Shown here: positions 7,814 to 17,301 of the stretch, piece by piece
How positions within the stretch are numbered: the first letter of the stretch is position 1
Layout: every line of letters begins with the position of its first letter
Notes under the pieces: model-generated
Told to the model about the DNA's origin: nothing
Seen by the model: only the letters and a program-made list of their open reading frames with translations
Database searches by the model: none
NCBI GenBank assembly: GCA_017962565.1
Contig: JAGCVC010000014.1
Coordinates: 1-42,071, forward strand
Source of the DNA: Alphaproteobacteria bacterium
GTDB taxonomy: Bacteria > Pseudomonadota > Alphaproteobacteria > CAAHEQ01 > UBA3637
Direction: 5' to 3'
Length of the DNA: 42,071 bases
Translations under genes and position numbers: made by a program

Positions 7814-8385
7814 TTATCTTTTATTTATTCTGTTATCATAAGCGGCTTGTTCACGGTAAATTTGAACTGTCCTGTTAAATTGAGCAATAACCTTGCGTTC
7901 ATTTAACTTATAGGCTTCATATTTTTTCCGTTTGACTCTTTTGCCTTGAATGTACCAACTTCTCTTCTTTAAATTCCCTTTTTCGTCGTAGCATTCCTTC
8001 ACGCCGTCTTTTTTACCGCCTTTAAATGAGCATTTAATCCATAAACTTTTGTCTCTGCGATAACGTCTGTATTCTCCATCAATCTTATCATCTTTAAAGG
8101 TAAATTCTCTTTCTACCCGATGATTACTGTGATAACGTACATATTTACCGTTTCTTTTGCCCTCTTTATAGAAGCATCTTACTCTTAAATTTCCTTTTTC
8201 ATCATATTCTTCATACAAACCATCAAGCAAATTATTTTTATAATTGCACCTTTTACGCAACGTACCATTTTCATCACATTCTTCATATGGGCCATCAAGT
8301 AAATTATTTTTATATTTGAACCTTTTACGCAATATACCATTTTATCATATACTTCATACGTACCGTTTTTTACTATTCCAGACAT
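7814..8385 (-). pseudogene. MORN-variant repeat protein (YwqK-like), frameshifted near its 5' end
   Basis: The main reading frame (below 8332) encodes repeated units of about 24 residues such as LLDGPYEECDENGTLRKR, typical of MORN_2/YwqK-like proteins, followed by a basic C-terminal tail. The start at 8385 (MSGIVKNGTYEVYD) has AAGGA upstream and encodes the same repeat, but in another frame. Comparison with the next repeat, 72 bp away, shows one base missing at 8343/8344, where TTTTCATCA became TTTTATCA. Restoring it joins the frames as YDENGILRKRF. The gene is therefore disrupted, phase-variable or misread in sequencing. The family role is not firmly known; some members are called antitoxins, but no toxin partner is seen. 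Confidence 0.75.
8221..8364 (-). repeat. 72-bp tandem DNA repeat inside the MORN gene
   Basis: CATCAAG followed by AAATTATTTTTATA recurs with a 72-bp period (at 8221 and 8293), and the neighbouring CCTTTTACGCAA blocks repeat with it. Each unit is one 24-residue MORN-like repeat. High DNA identity between units points to recent duplication. Confidence 0.7.
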
Positions 8386-8419
8386 TTATTTTTTCCTTTT
8401 TATCAGTGTATTCAATGAC

Positions 8420-8450
8420 ATCAATTTTGCCATGATACTATAAAATTGAT
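8420..8450. promoter_or_regulatory. 9-bp dyad over the -10 box, putative operator
   Basis: ATCAATTTT (8420-8428) and AAAATTGAT (8442-8450) are exact reverse complements 13 bases apart, and the -10 box lies in the gap. This geometry suits a repressor-binding site. The cognate regulator is not identifiable here. Confidence 0.5.
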
Positions 8451-8460
8451 TTTATGTCAA
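8432..8460 (-). promoter_or_regulatory. Promoter of the MORN gene
   Basis: TTGACA (8455-8460) and TATCAT (8432-8437) on the - strand are spaced by 17 bases. The expected transcription start is about 40 bases before the 8385 start codon. The promoter supports 8385 as the original start. Confidence 0.7.
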
Positions 8461-8517
8461 CTTTTTTTATTAATAATATTTAGTGAATACTTATTTTGCT
8501 ATTACAAAAAATTGTTT

Positions 8518-10332
8518 TTATTTGGATGTCAGACCGTTTTCAATCTTTTGGGTCAATTCATCCTTTAATTCCGGTGTCAAATTTTCCGTCAAACTGCTGG
8601 CATGAGCCCATTGGAAACGAGCTTCACGATAACGTCCCAATTGCCAATAAATGTCGCCCAAATGACTGTTCAAAACGGCATTTCCCGCCAGTAAAGTAAC
8701 AGCTTGTTCCAAAATCGGCAAAGCTTTATCATAGTCGCCCATTAAATAATATGCCCATCCCAAAGAATCCAAAATGCTGCCGTCATTCGGCATTTTTGCA
8801 ACTGCCTTTTGAATCATTTCAAAAGCGCGTGGAATATCTTTATTTTGTTCCAATAATGTGTATCCCGTATAATTTAAATAAATCGGATTTTCTCCGTCAA
8901 GGCTTAAAGCCTTTTTAAAAAGATCCAATGCTTCTTCTTTATTACCTAATGATTCTAAACAAACACCTTGATAAAAGTAAACCGGCGCGACTTGTTTATC
9001 TGATCGACCTAAAACCAACTGACCGGCATTCTGATATGACCTAAGGGCGTTTTCGTAATCTCCTTTTTCCCGGTAAGCATCCCCTAATGTCATATGAAAC
9101 AGGGCCACTTTTGGATTAACTTTAAGCATCTGCGTCAAAGCTTCAATCGCCGCATCGAATTGTTTCATTTTAATCTGGTTCATAATGGAACGTACCTTAA
9201 CCGATAAAAATATATTTTGATTTGGAGTTACGGTTGCATAAAGTTCGTTTGCCTGTTCCAACATATCCAATTCTTCCAAAATTTCCCCCATAAAAAGTTG
9301 CGTAATGGAAGATTTCGGGTTCAAATACAATGCCAAATTTGCAAAAAACAAAGACAAATCCAGATTCTTTACTTGCCCCATTGCACTACCCATATCAAAA
9401 AATACCCAAGAAGTACCCTGCGTTGGGTTCAGGACACGTTCTCCCTCTGCGGAAGAAGTCAGCATTTCTTTGGAAATAAAACTTTGTTCTTGAAATTGAG
9501 CATAACGTAAAGCAAATGTCTTTTTATCCGTCAAAGCATGTGTTCTGGTTTCAAAGTCCTTTAATAATAACAAAACACGTACATTTTTGGATTCTTCTGT
9601 TTTCATTAGGGAAGCATATGCTTCGGCAGCATTTTTTGTATCTCCGAAATAATCAAAAATTAATGCTCTATGCAAATAATATGCTGCTTGTAAATTCTTT
9701 TCATTCTTCAAAGGCTCTAACGAATTTAAGGCCTTTTTCTTGTTTTTTAATCCGACATAGACCCATGATTTTAATAACGGTTGCAACAAAAGTTTATAGT
9801 TACCGCCTATCTTTTCAATACTTTTTAAAGCCTCATCATACATACCCTGTTGAACTTCATCTGTCAAAACAACCAACAAAGGTAAAACATCAGATTCTTT
9901 TCCATCCAACGCTTGATATGCGTATGGAACCGATTGTTCAAACTGGCCGGCCAAAATAAAATATAAATATAAATTCTCTTTTATCTCTTTATTTTCCAAA
10001 TCGCTTTTTAAAACTTTTTCGAAAGAATTGGCCGTAGTTTTAAAATCACGATGACTTTTTGCATAAGAACCAACCAAAAAAGCGGAAAAATTAGCATCCT
10101 GAGGAACATCTCGAACAGGACGATTGGCAAAATATTCTTCTATGATATCATTCAAGTCCATTTCATTTTTTGCATCTTGCTGTGATATCTGTGTTTCAGA
10201 AACTTGTTTTGAAGAAGACTCCGTTTCCTTTTTATCACATGATGACGGAAGCGTTAAATAAACGCAGGCAGACAAAAACGCACACAACATAAACCAAAGG
10301 ATAATTGTCTTTTTCTTCATTTTAATAACCAT
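8518..10332 (-). CDS. TPR-repeat outer-membrane-type lipoprotein
   Basis: The 604-aa product has a lipoprotein signal ending in FLSAC, with the lipidated cysteine at residue 23, followed by a Ser/Gln/Glu-rich linker. The rest is mostly tetratricopeptide repeats, clearest at the C-terminal half (for example ALFHMTLGDAYREKGDYENA, then units containing GDYDKALPILEQA and GDIYWQLGRYREA). Similar long TPR lipoproteins are common in Alphaproteobacteria and are thought to act as scaffolds for envelope complexes; no substrate can be assigned. An in-frame ATG at 10320 would give a shorter, equally acceptable signal peptide. It is transcribed divergently from the uracil-DNA glycosylase gene. Confidence 0.8.
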   Translation of the reverse strand: MVIKMKKKTIILWFMLCAFLSACVYLTLPSSCDKKETESSSKQVSETQISQQDAKNEMDLNDIIEEYFANRPVRDVPQDANFSAFLVGSYAKSHRDFKTTANSFEKVLKSDLENKEIKENLYLYFILAGQFEQSVPYAYQALDGKESDVLPLLVVLTDEVQQGMYDEALKSIEKIGGNYKLLLQPLLKSWVYVGLKNKKKALNSLEPLKNEKNLQAAYYLHRALIFDYFGDTKNAAEAYASLMKTEESKNVRVLLLLKDFETRTHALTDKKTFALRYAQFQEQSFISKEMLTSSAEGERVLNPTQGTSWVFFDMGSAMGQVKNLDLSLFFANLALYLNPKSSITQLFMGEILEELDMLEQANELYATVTPNQNIFLSVKVRSIMNQIKMKQFDAAIEALTQMLKVNPKVALFHMTLGDAYREKGDYENALRSYQNAGQLVLGRSDKQVAPVYFYQGVCLESLGNKEEALDLFKKALSLDGENPIYLNYTGYTLLEQNKDIPRAFEMIQKAVAKMPNDGSILDSLGWAYYLMGDYDKALPILEQAVTLLAGNAVLNSHLGDIYWQLGRYREARFQWAHASSLTENLTPELKDELTQKIENGLTSK

Positions 10333-10415
10333 TTTTCAAATTAAGACTCGCTTTTCTTTAAAACTTGGTGTAGTATAAAGCAAAACAAAAAGATTGAAAA
10401 GTATTTTAAATAAAA

Positions 10416-11219
10416 ATGCAACTTGAAAAAGAAATTTTAAATTGGTATGTACAAGCCGGTGTTACAGAAACCACCGGAGAAACGTCGCAAAATCGTTTTA
10501 ATCCCAAACAGGAAACAATTTTGTTAAAAAAGGAATTGCCTCCGATGCCCTATGAAGCTGTTCCAGCTGAAAAAGTTTCTGTTCCGGATGACAATTTGTT
10601 GCAAACGGCAACACAAAAAGCGGCCAACGCAACTACTCTAGAAGAATTAAAAGACGCTTTGATGAGCTTTGAAGGTTGCTCATTGAAAAAAACGGCAAAA
10701 AATACGGTTTTCGGACAAGGTAACCCACATGCAGATGTCATGTTTATCGGGGAAGCACCGGGGGCCGATGAAGATCGTCTGGGATTGCCTTTTGTCGGGG
10801 TAAGCGGACAATTACTGGATAAAATGATGCTTGCCATTGGCCTATCCAGACAAACAAATGCTTACATATCAAACATCATTCCATGGCGACCGCCCGGGAA
10901 CAGAAACCCATCCGGTGTTGAAATAGCACTTTGTATGCCGTTCATTCAAAAACATATTGAATTGGTTGCTCCAAAGATTGTTATTGCTTTGGGCGGAACG
11001 GCTTTTTCAGCATTGATTAACACCCCTGAGACAATCAGCAAAGCAAGAGGAAATTGGCATTCGTATCAAAGTCCCGGCTTAGTTGCTCCTATTTTGTTGA
11101 TGCCGGTATTCCATCCCGCGTTTTTGCTTCGTACACCGGCACAAAAGAAAAATGCATGGCGTGACTTTTTAAATATTCGAAAAAAATTGGATGAACTTAC
11201 CACTACGATGGATTCTTAA
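10416..11219 (+). CDS. Uracil-DNA glycosylase, family 4-like
   Basis: This 267-aa protein has the family 4/5 uracil-DNA glycosylase signatures [17 protein letters not shown] (residues 112-128), [11 protein letters not shown] and [13 protein letters not shown] near the C-terminus. It would remove uracil arising from cytosine deamination and start base excision repair. Family 4 enzymes bind a 4Fe-4S cluster. Here a single cysteine is seen in the [10 protein letters not shown] segment, where others have CxxC, as I recall for alphaproteobacterial homologues, so cluster binding is not assured. The first 80 residues are a poorly conserved extension. Confidence 0.88.
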   Translation: MQLEKEILNWYVQAGVTETTGETSQNRFNPKQETILLKKELPPMPYEAVPAEKVSVPDDNLLQTATQKAANATTLEELKDALMSFEGCSLKKTAKNTVFGQGNPHADVMFIGEAPGADEDRLGLPFVGVSGQLLDKMMLAIGLSRQTNAYISNIIPWRPPGNRNPSGVEIALCMPFIQKHIELVAPKIVIALGGTAFSALINTPETISKARGNWHSYQSPGLVAPILLMPVFHPAFLLRTPAQKKNAWRDFLNIRKKLDELTTTMDS

Positions 11220-11274
11220 AAAAATTACTTGACTTTTAAATCAAAAACAAGCACTGTTTATGGACGGGAAGAAA

Positions 11275-12681
11275 ATGATAAAAAAGTATTTTTTGTCTGT
11301 TGCGCACCTATTGAAGCGCTTTTTTCACCGGCTTTTTTTATGGACAAAGCCGGCTTATTTGCGTCACAGAACAACTTTCCAAAAACAATTTGATTTAAAA
11401 TTAATTTATACTTTCTGGGGTTTCCTGTTCGGCATATTGGTTGTTATTGCCCTGTTTTTAATCCGACATACTTCTTCAACTAAAACAATACCCGAAGAAC
11501 CCGTTTTATCGGAAGAAACCAGTCTTGTTCAACCTCAAGAAACTGTCACAACAATTGTTGATGAAAATGATGCGCTAATTATTCAAGAAACAAACTCGAA
11601 AATTTCAACAACATCGTTGGTATTAAAGAAAAACGAAACACTTTCCAATTTACTGAAAAGAGGCGGACTTTCATTGCAAGAAGCATTAAATGTTTCAAAC
11701 GCACTGGACATTGTTTTCGATGTTCGAAAAATTCGACCGGGTCAAACATTCGACCTTTTCTTCATTGATAAAACAGATACTTTTATAGGATTAAAAACGG
11801 AAACCAGAAATGGAGACCTTGTTTCAGTTTTGAAAAATAAAAAAGGAGAATATATTCCACAATCCAAAGAAGGTGTTATTGAAAATAAACTCTTTGCTTT
11901 AAATGGAAAAATTAAAACAAATTTCTCAATGGCTGCTGAAGAAGCTCATGTTCCTTTAAATATTGCGAATCAGGTTATTCGAGCATTAGATGGACAAATT
12001 GATTTTAATAAAAATCTTAAAGAGGGAGATACCTTTAAAATTGTCTATGAACAAAAAATGACAGACACCGGGAAAGAAGTCGGGAAAAGTCAACTTTTAT
12101 ACGTTTCATTGACAACAAATAAAAAAACTTACCAACGTTATTTTTTCATTGATGGTGCAGGAACACAAGGTTTCTATGATGAAAACGGATCCAGTATGCC
12201 ACAAACTTTATTACAACGCCCGTTGGGCAATGCGAAGATTTCTTCAAAATTTGGAATGCGGCTTCACCCTATTTTAGGTTACAAAATTCAACATAATGGT
12301 ATCGACTTTGCCGCCAAAATAGGAACCCCAGTCCCTGCAGGTGCAGATGGCGTTGTTGTTAAAATAGGCAGAAATGGTGGATACGGGAAATATATTAAAA
12401 TTAAACATAATGAAACATATTCGACTGCTTATGGGCATTTAGATTCATTTAATTCTGATTTACACACGGGATCTTATGTAAAAAAAGGAGAAATTATCGG
12501 TTATGTCGGCAATACAGGACGTTCCACCGGACCGCATCTACATTACGAGGTAGTAAAAAACGGCACCCCCGTTACACCACTTAAAACTTACACTATTCCT
12601 CAACGAGTTTTAAAAAATGAAACATTAACTCAATTTAAAAAGAAAAAATCAGAAATTGATGCTTTTATAAATAAGCATTAG
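11275..12681 (+). CDS. Membrane-anchored M23 (LytM-type) peptidoglycan endopeptidase
   Basis: The start at 11275 is favoured by GGGAAG just upstream; an in-frame ATG at 11260 has no ribosome binding site. A single transmembrane segment (FWGFLFGILVVIALFLI, about residues 45-63) follows a basic cytoplasmic N-terminus. A LysM/OapA-like region (TTSLVLKKNETLSNLLKRGG) precedes the C-terminal peptidase domain. That domain has HNGIDFA (metal H and D) and GPHLHYEV (HxH), the zinc ligands and catalytic His of M23 enzymes, so it is probably an active cross-link hydrolase in the periplasm. Its stop overlaps the stop of the convergent binding-protein gene by four bases. Confidence 0.88.
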   Translation: MIKKYFLSVAHLLKRFFHRLFLWTKPAYLRHRTTFQKQFDLKLIYTFWGFLFGILVVIALFLIRHTSSTKTIPEEPVLSEETSLVQPQETVTTIVDENDALIIQETNSKISTTSLVLKKNETLSNLLKRGGLSLQEALNVSNALDIVFDVRKIRPGQTFDLFFIDKTDTFIGLKTETRNGDLVSVLKNKKGEYIPQSKEGVIENKLFALNGKIKTNFSMAAEEAHVPLNIANQVIRALDGQIDFNKNLKEGDTFKIVYEQKMTDTGKEVGKSQLLYVSLTTNKKTYQRYFFIDGAGTQGFYDENGSSMPQTLLQRPLGNAKISSKFGMRLHPILGYKIQHNGIDFAAKIGTPVPAGADGVVVKIGRNGGYGKYIKIKHNETYSTAYGHLDSFNSDLHTGSYVKKGEIIGYVGNTGRSTGPHLHYEVVKNGTPVTPLKTYTIPQRVLKNETLTQFKKKKSEIDAFINKH

Positions 12682-13733
12682 AAATTGCTGAACCTTGCAC
12701 TCTCAACAGCACTATTTCGAATAGCATCCAAATCCAATTGTTTCTTCTGTTCCTTCAAATATTCATCCAACGCCATGTCTTTTTTCGAATTTTCTTCATT
12801 TGTTTCCGGTTCATTTTCTGTTTCAAACATTAAAGATTTTTGTTTTATAAATTTATTTTCCCATTCGATTATTTGAGAAGATAAAATAGAAAGAACTAAA
12901 CTTTTATCGGCAGTAGCCTCTTTTAAATATTCTTCAAATTTTCCTTTCAAAGAATTTGCACACGGGTTATTCCCCTGGTAAGTCATAAAAATAACCGGCG
13001 ACATAATAGGTTTTTTACCATATACAAAATAATCACCCACTTTGAAACGTCTCATTTCTGTTTCATATGCGATTTGACTTGTTATCAAAAAATCCGCTTC
13101 TTTACGTAACAACAATTGAAAAGCACGTTTTGCCCCTTCAACTTTTTCCACCTGTACATCGGATGGAATTTTTGAATAAAGCAAATCAAAAATTCTTTCC
13201 TCTGAGCGCATTATTCCCTTTTTCCCCTTTAAATCTTCCCACGTTTCCGGAATAGGTGCATTTTCATCATCCGATTTCAATGTAACAATAATAAGCGGGT
13301 TAGCAATATACCCGGGATAAAAGTACTTCATTGATGAATAAGAATTTGCATTATAGTAATCGCCCAACAAAATATCAACATAACCATGTGATAAAGCATA
13401 CTGCACTTCTTCATGATTAAAAGCGTTAACATATTGATACCTTAGGTCGTATTTTTCTGCAAAACGTTTAAATAATTCAACACCTAATCCATAATAAATT
13501 GCATAAGGTATTGCATCCAATTTTCGTTCATAAACTTCCTTCCAACCAAAAGGAGGATAATTCATATATCCTGCCACACGTATAGGCTTTTCTGAAGATC
13601 CGCAAATCAAATTTCGTTTTTTATCAACAATGCGATGCAATGTTTTTTCTTCATACCCAACAGCATCTAAAGTAAAAAAAACAACTGCTATTGCAAAAAT
13701 GGCACATACTGCCCAAAAAAATTTTTTCTTCAT
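12678..13733 (-). CDS. Membrane-tethered periplasmic solute-binding protein (SBP family 3-like)
   Basis: An N-terminal hydrophobic segment ([19 protein letters not shown]) acts as signal or anchor. The body resembles family 3 amino-acid-binding proteins: [14 protein letters not shown] at the first strand, [15 protein letters not shown], then [12 protein letters not shown] and [10 protein letters not shown]. No transporter genes are adjacent. Its ATG overlaps the stop of the histidine kinase by four bases, so it is more likely a sensing partner of that kinase than an uptake component. About 60 charged residues follow the binding domain at the C-terminus. The ligand is unknown. Confidence 0.75.
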   Translation of the reverse strand: MKKKFFWAVCAIFAIAVVFFTLDAVGYEEKTLHRIVDKKRNLICGSSEKPIRVAGYMNYPPFGWKEVYERKLDAIPYAIYYGLGVELFKRFAEKYDLRYQYVNAFNHEEVQYALSHGYVDILLGDYYNANSYSSMKYFYPGYIANPLIIVTLKSDDENAPIPETWEDLKGKKGIMRSEERIFDLLYSKIPSDVQVEKVEGAKRAFQLLLRKEADFLITSQIAYETEMRRFKVGDYFVYGKKPIMSPVIFMTYQGNNPCANSLKGKFEEYLKEATADKSLVLSILSSQIIEWENKFIKQKSLMFETENEPETNEENSKKDMALDEYLKEQKKQLDLDAIRNSAVESARFSNF

Positions 13734-15991
13734 CTATTTAGCTCCTTTTTTCGACTTTTTGATAGCGTCTTCTTTTTGTTTGCTTTAGTAACTTTTTTAG
13801 TTTTCTTGCTTTTCTTTGTAACTTTCTTTTTTACTGACTTCTTCGAAACTTTCTTAGCAACGGATTTTTTAACTTTTTTTGATGAAGTATCATTTCTGGT
13901 TTCGACAGTTATTTTTTCAATTTGATCTTGAATAATTCTCTCCTGAGGGAAATAAATTGTCACTGTCGTACCCTGCCCTTCAGCACTGTCCATTTCAACA
14001 TGTCCCCCGTGTAATTCAATCAAGTGCTTTACCAAAGATAACCCCAAACCACTACCGGCATGAGCTCTTGTAAAAATATTTTCAACTTGCGTAAAGGGAG
14101 TAAATAGTTTTTTAATTTTATCCTTTGCAATACCGATACCATTATCTTTAACTTCAAAAGCCAATTGATTTTCAATTTCAAATACGCGTATTCCGATTTG
14201 ACCACCATCATGTGTAAACTTAATAGCATTAGACAGTAAATTTAATAAAATCTGCTTAAGGATTCTGTCATCGGCATAAAGAGATGTAAGCGGCGTTTCA
14301 ATTGAAATGTTAAATTGTTTTTTGTCTGCATCCGGATAATGAGAAACCAATGACATTGTTTCATCTATTGTTGCTTTAATATTGATATTCTTTTCATTCA
14401 AGTGCTGACGTCCGCTTTCAACACGTGACAAATCCAAAATATCGTTAATCAATGACAACAAATGAATTCCGCTGGAATGAATATAGTTAATATAGTCGGC
14501 ATACTGATCATTCCCGATATCCCCAAAAGTTTTCATTTGGATTGTTTCCGAAAATCCCAAAATCGCATTTAAAGGAGTTCTGAGTTCATGACTGACATTC
14601 GCCAAAAATTCACTCTTTGCCCGGTTTGCTTCTTCCGCCGCATCTTTTGCACTAATCAAATCGCCAATCATGACATTCATATCGGCCGCCTGTTGTTCCA
14701 TTATCTGCTTATTTGCTTCCAACTCTTGAATTTGTGCACGAAGTCTTTCTTCATAATTGCGAATAGCAGTTTGTGTCAAATGGTACGTACGTTGTTCTTC
14801 GATATTTTTACAAAGTTCAACTATCATATTTCCAAGTCGTTCCGGACGGGTATTGTTAAAATCATACGGACGAGATGAAAAAAAGCTGATTACACCTTCC
14901 ACAACATCGTTTATAATCATCGGAAAAGCATATGTGGAACGAAAAGCTTCTTTATCAATCGGATACCAATATTTTGTGTAATAGGAAAGGTTTTGAGTAT
15001 CCCCATAACCAAATGCTTTTTTCGATGTAAATGCTTTAACAACAGCTGATTCTTTGTCCTCCGGATCATCCATGTTCAAAAATTGAATGGAAGGAGTAAT
15101 TTTTTTATTCTTAATGGAAATCAATTCCAAATTAATTTTTCTACCATGCACTTTTCCATAAAAACCCAATGAAAAATCATAGGCGGATAAGATTGATTTT
15201 AAAACTTTATCAATCAAAAAAGTTTCATCATTGATTTCATTGGCACTGCGCAAATAAGAAAGAACGGAAAATAAAGCCGTATAGTCTTTTGCAAATTCAT
15301 CACGTTGTCTGAAATGCGTTTCATCACTGACTAACATCAAATATCTTTTTTCGGCAGGCTTCAAGGAAACAGCACGAACACGCGCATATAATGTGTCACC
15401 GTTTTTCTTTTTAAAATCTAAATTATATTCTTGTTCTTCATCGGACTTATTTTTTGACAATTCAGATAAAACCAAATTATCCGGTTTAATCAACAGGTCG
15501 TTCAACTGCATATTTTCAAAGTCTTTACTTGAATATCCGAGTAATGTTGCCATCATCGGATTGAAATAAATGATTTTTCTTTTATCTATTGTCAAAATAC
15601 CTATTTTAGCCCAATCTAACAAACGATAGGCTTCTGACAAACCTTCTTTTAAATTTTGGTTACGTTCGAATAATGCTTGCAGTTTTTTACGAATTATTTG
15701 ATTGACATCCGATGAATATATAAAACCGTAAATACGGGTTAAAGCAATAAACATCACGGCAACCAACAAGAAAATTGCGTACCAGATTAAAGCACGTGCG
15801 ATATTATAAACGGTCTGCTGTGCCGTATCAATATCCAACTCAATAACACGACAACTCCATTCATAGCTTAACACAACCATGCATACAAAAACTACTGATG
15901 CTAAGCAAAAGCCAATCAACCATTTTTTATATTGCCAAAAGAAAAAGTGTACCTGATCGGCTGCTTTATTACGTTTTTTTTCTTCTTTCAT
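13730..15991 (-). CDS. PAS/GAF sensor histidine kinase with a lysine-rich C-terminal tail
   Basis: The 753-aa product has two transmembrane segments (about residues 23-43 and 66-90) around a short periplasmic loop. These are followed by a PAS domain (125-225), a GAF-like domain (about 240-395), a coiled coil (405-455), a HisKA domain with the phospho-accepting H468 in [21 protein letters not shown], and an HATPase_c domain with [19 protein letters not shown] and [12 protein letters not shown]. The FSETI and [11 protein letters not shown] sequences are typical of PleC/DivJ-like alphaproteobacterial kinases. There is no receiver domain and no adjacent response regulator. From about residue 703 the protein ends in a Lys/Ser/Thr-rich tail resembling histone H1-like tails. 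Confidence 0.88.
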   Translation of the reverse strand: MKEEKKRNKAADQVHFFFWQYKKWLIGFCLASVVFVCMVVLSYEWSCRVIELDIDTAQQTVYNIARALIWYAIFLLVAVMFIALTRIYGFIYSSDVNQIIRKKLQALFERNQNLKEGLSEAYRLLDWAKIGILTIDKRKIIYFNPMMATLLGYSSKDFENMQLNDLLIKPDNLVLSELSKNKSDEEQEYNLDFKKKNGDTLYARVRAVSLKPAEKRYLMLVSDETHFRQRDEFAKDYTALFSVLSYLRSANEINDETFLIDKVLKSILSAYDFSLGFYGKVHGRKINLELISIKNKKITPSIQFLNMDDPEDKESAVVKAFTSKKAFGYGDTQNLSYYTKYWYPIDKEAFRSTYAFPMIINDVVEGVISFFSSRPYDFNNTRPERLGNMIVELCKNIEEQRTYHLTQTAIRNYEERLRAQIQELEANKQIMEQQAADMNVMIGDLISAKDAAEEANRAKSEFLANVSHELRTPLNAILGFSETIQMKTFGDIGNDQYADYINYIHSSGIHLLSLINDILDLSRVESGRQHLNEKNINIKATIDETMSLVSHYPDADKKQFNISIETPLTSLYADDRILKQILLNLLSNAIKFTHDGGQIGIRVFEIENQLAFEVKDNGIGIAKDKIKKLFTPFTQVENIFTRAHAGSGLGLSLVKHLIELHGGHVEMDSAEGQGTTVTIYFPQERIIQDQIEKITVETRNDTSSKKVKKSVAKKVSKKSVKKKVTKKSKKTKKVTKANKKKTLSKSRKKELNR

Positions 15992-16054
15992 AGCTAGACT
16001 CCCTTGGCTATTTTATAGCATTAAGAGGTTAATAAAAAATAAATACTTTTTTTC

Positions 16055-16083
16055 TTGCAAAAAAAGAACAAAACGTGTACATT
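16055..16083 (+). promoter_or_regulatory. Candidate recA promoter
   Basis: TTGCAA (16055-16060) and TACATT (16078-16083) are spaced by 17 bases, each matching four of six consensus positions. The start of transcription would be about 90 bases before the ATG. The LexA-like site covers the spacer and -10 box. Confidence 0.5.
16066..16080 (+). promoter_or_regulatory. LexA (SOS) box-like site before recA
   Basis: GAAC-N7-GTAC at 16066-16080 differs at one base from the direct-repeat GAAC-N7-GAAC that alphaproteobacterial LexA binds. Its position over the -10 region of recA is where repression would be expected. No lexA gene is in the window, so the assignment is inference. Confidence 0.5.
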
Positions 16084-16090
16084 TGATTTA

Positions 16091-16108
16091 AAAGAAAAAT
16101 TTTTCTTT
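16091..16108. repeat. 18-bp perfect palindrome in the recA leader
   Basis: AAAGAAAAATTTTTCTTT (16091-16108) equals its own reverse complement. It lies about 70 bases before the recA start. It may be a protein-binding site or A/T tract bending element; it has no loop and would make a poor RNA hairpin. Confidence 0.5.
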
Positions 16109-16181
16109 CATAAAAACGGCAGAAAAGTTCGTTTTTTATAGATTTAAAAGATTCGTTTTAATAATAAAGGAAGGACGTAAA

Positions 16182-17228
16182 ATGTTAGATAAAGAAAAAG
16201 CTTTGGGTGCAGCACTCAGTCAAATTGAAAGAACATTCGGAAAAGGTTCAATTATGCGTTTGGGACAATGTGACAATGCTGTTGAAATTCCCGCCATTTC
16301 AACCGGTTCTTTGGGATTGGATTTGGCTTTGGGTATCGGGGGATTACCGCGCGGACGTATCATTGAAATCTATGGACCTGAAAGTTCTGGTAAAACGACT
16401 TTGGCTTTGCATGTGGTTGCAGAAGCACAAAAGACAGGCGGTGCATGTGCTTATATTGACGCAGAACATGCAATGGATCCTTCCTATGCTGCAAAATTAG
16501 GAGTTAACATCAATGACTTATTGATTTCACAACCGGATACGGGTGAACAAGCTTTAGAAATCGCAGACACATTGGTTCGTTCCGGTGCAATTGACGTGTT
16601 GGTTGTGGACTCTGTTGCTGCTTTGGTACCAAAAGCAGAAATCGAAGGTGAAATGGGCGATCAACACATGGGACTTCAAGCCCGTTTGATGAGCCAAGCA
16701 TTACGTAAATTAACGGCTTCCGTTGCTCGTTCAAACACTTTGATTATCTTCATCAACCAAATCCGTATGAAAATCGGTGTGATGTTCGGATCTCCGGAAA
16801 CAACAACGGGCGGTAATGCGTTAAAATTCTATGCTTCTGTTCGTATTGATATTCGTCGTATCGGTGCAGTCAAGGATCGTGAAGACACCATCGGCAACCA
16901 AACTCGTGTTAAGATTGTCAAAAACAAAGTTGCTCCTCCGTTTAAAACGGTTGATTTTGATATTATTTACGGCGAAGGCATTTCTAAAACAGCCGAATTA
17001 TTAGATTTAGGAGTCAAAGCCGGTATTGTTGAAAAATCCGGTTCATGGTACGCCTACCAAGGTGAAAAATTGGGACAAGGAAAAGAAAGTGCAAAAGCAT
17101 TCTTGAAAGCCAATCCAAAGAAAATGGAAGAAATCGAAAAAGCAATTCGTGCAGATGCTGGTGAATTATCACAAAAAATGATTTTGGATACGCCGAGCAT
17201 CGTCCCCGATGAAGTTTCTGCCGAATAA
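16182..17228 (+). CDS. recA: Recombinase RecA
   Basis: The 348-aa protein matches bacterial RecA throughout: Walker [41 protein letters not shown] including Walker B, loop L1/L2 residues [13 protein letters not shown] and [32 protein letters not shown]. It forms filaments on single-stranded DNA, drives strand exchange and triggers LexA self-cleavage. GGAAGGA lies 6 bases before the ATG. It is monocistronic, between its own promoter and a strong terminator. Confidence 0.99.
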   Translation: MLDKEKALGAALSQIERTFGKGSIMRLGQCDNAVEIPAISTGSLGLDLALGIGGLPRGRIIEIYGPESSGKTTLALHVVAEAQKTGGACAYIDAEHAMDPSYAAKLGVNINDLLISQPDTGEQALEIADTLVRSGAIDVLVVDSVAALVPKAEIEGEMGDQHMGLQARLMSQALRKLTASVARSNTLIIFINQIRMKIGVMFGSPETTTGGNALKFYASVRIDIRRIGAVKDREDTIGNQTRVKIVKNKVAPPFKTVDFDIIYGEGISKTAELLDLGVKAGIVEKSGSWYAYQGEKLGQGKESAKAFLKANPKKMEEIEKAIRADAGELSQKMILDTPSIVPDEVSAE

Positions 17229-17241
17229 TCTTTTAATGTAC

Positions 17242-17272
17242 AAAAAAGCCCGCCATAATGACGGGCTTTTTT
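17242..17272. terminator. recA terminator, usable from both sides
   Basis: AAAAAAGCCCG (17242-17252) pairs with CGGGCTTTTTT (17262-17272) around a 9-base loop. The symmetrical A and T runs allow termination of both recA and the convergent phosphatase gene. Confidence 0.9.
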
Positions 17273-17301
17273 TATTTTAATTGTTCTTAAAACAAAAAAC
17301 T

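Noticed and set aside
8221-8364. Direct repeats considered as a CRISPR array
   Set aside because: The 72-bp units are contiguous coding repeats without spacers and encode MORN repeats.
8185-8385. A separate 66-aa gene at the 5' end of the MORN region
   Set aside because: Only its first 15 residues resemble the MORN repeat; the rest is the out-of-frame reading caused by the one-base loss, so it was merged into the frameshifted gene.
9516-9959. 147-codon + strand frame opposite the TPR lipoprotein gene
   Set aside because: It lies wholly antisense to a clear TPR coding region with no ribosome binding site.
13730-13885. Lysine-rich tail considered a frameshift product
   Set aside because: Its stop overlaps the start of the next gene in the usual ATGA arrangement, and the residues form regular repeats, so the frame appears genuine.
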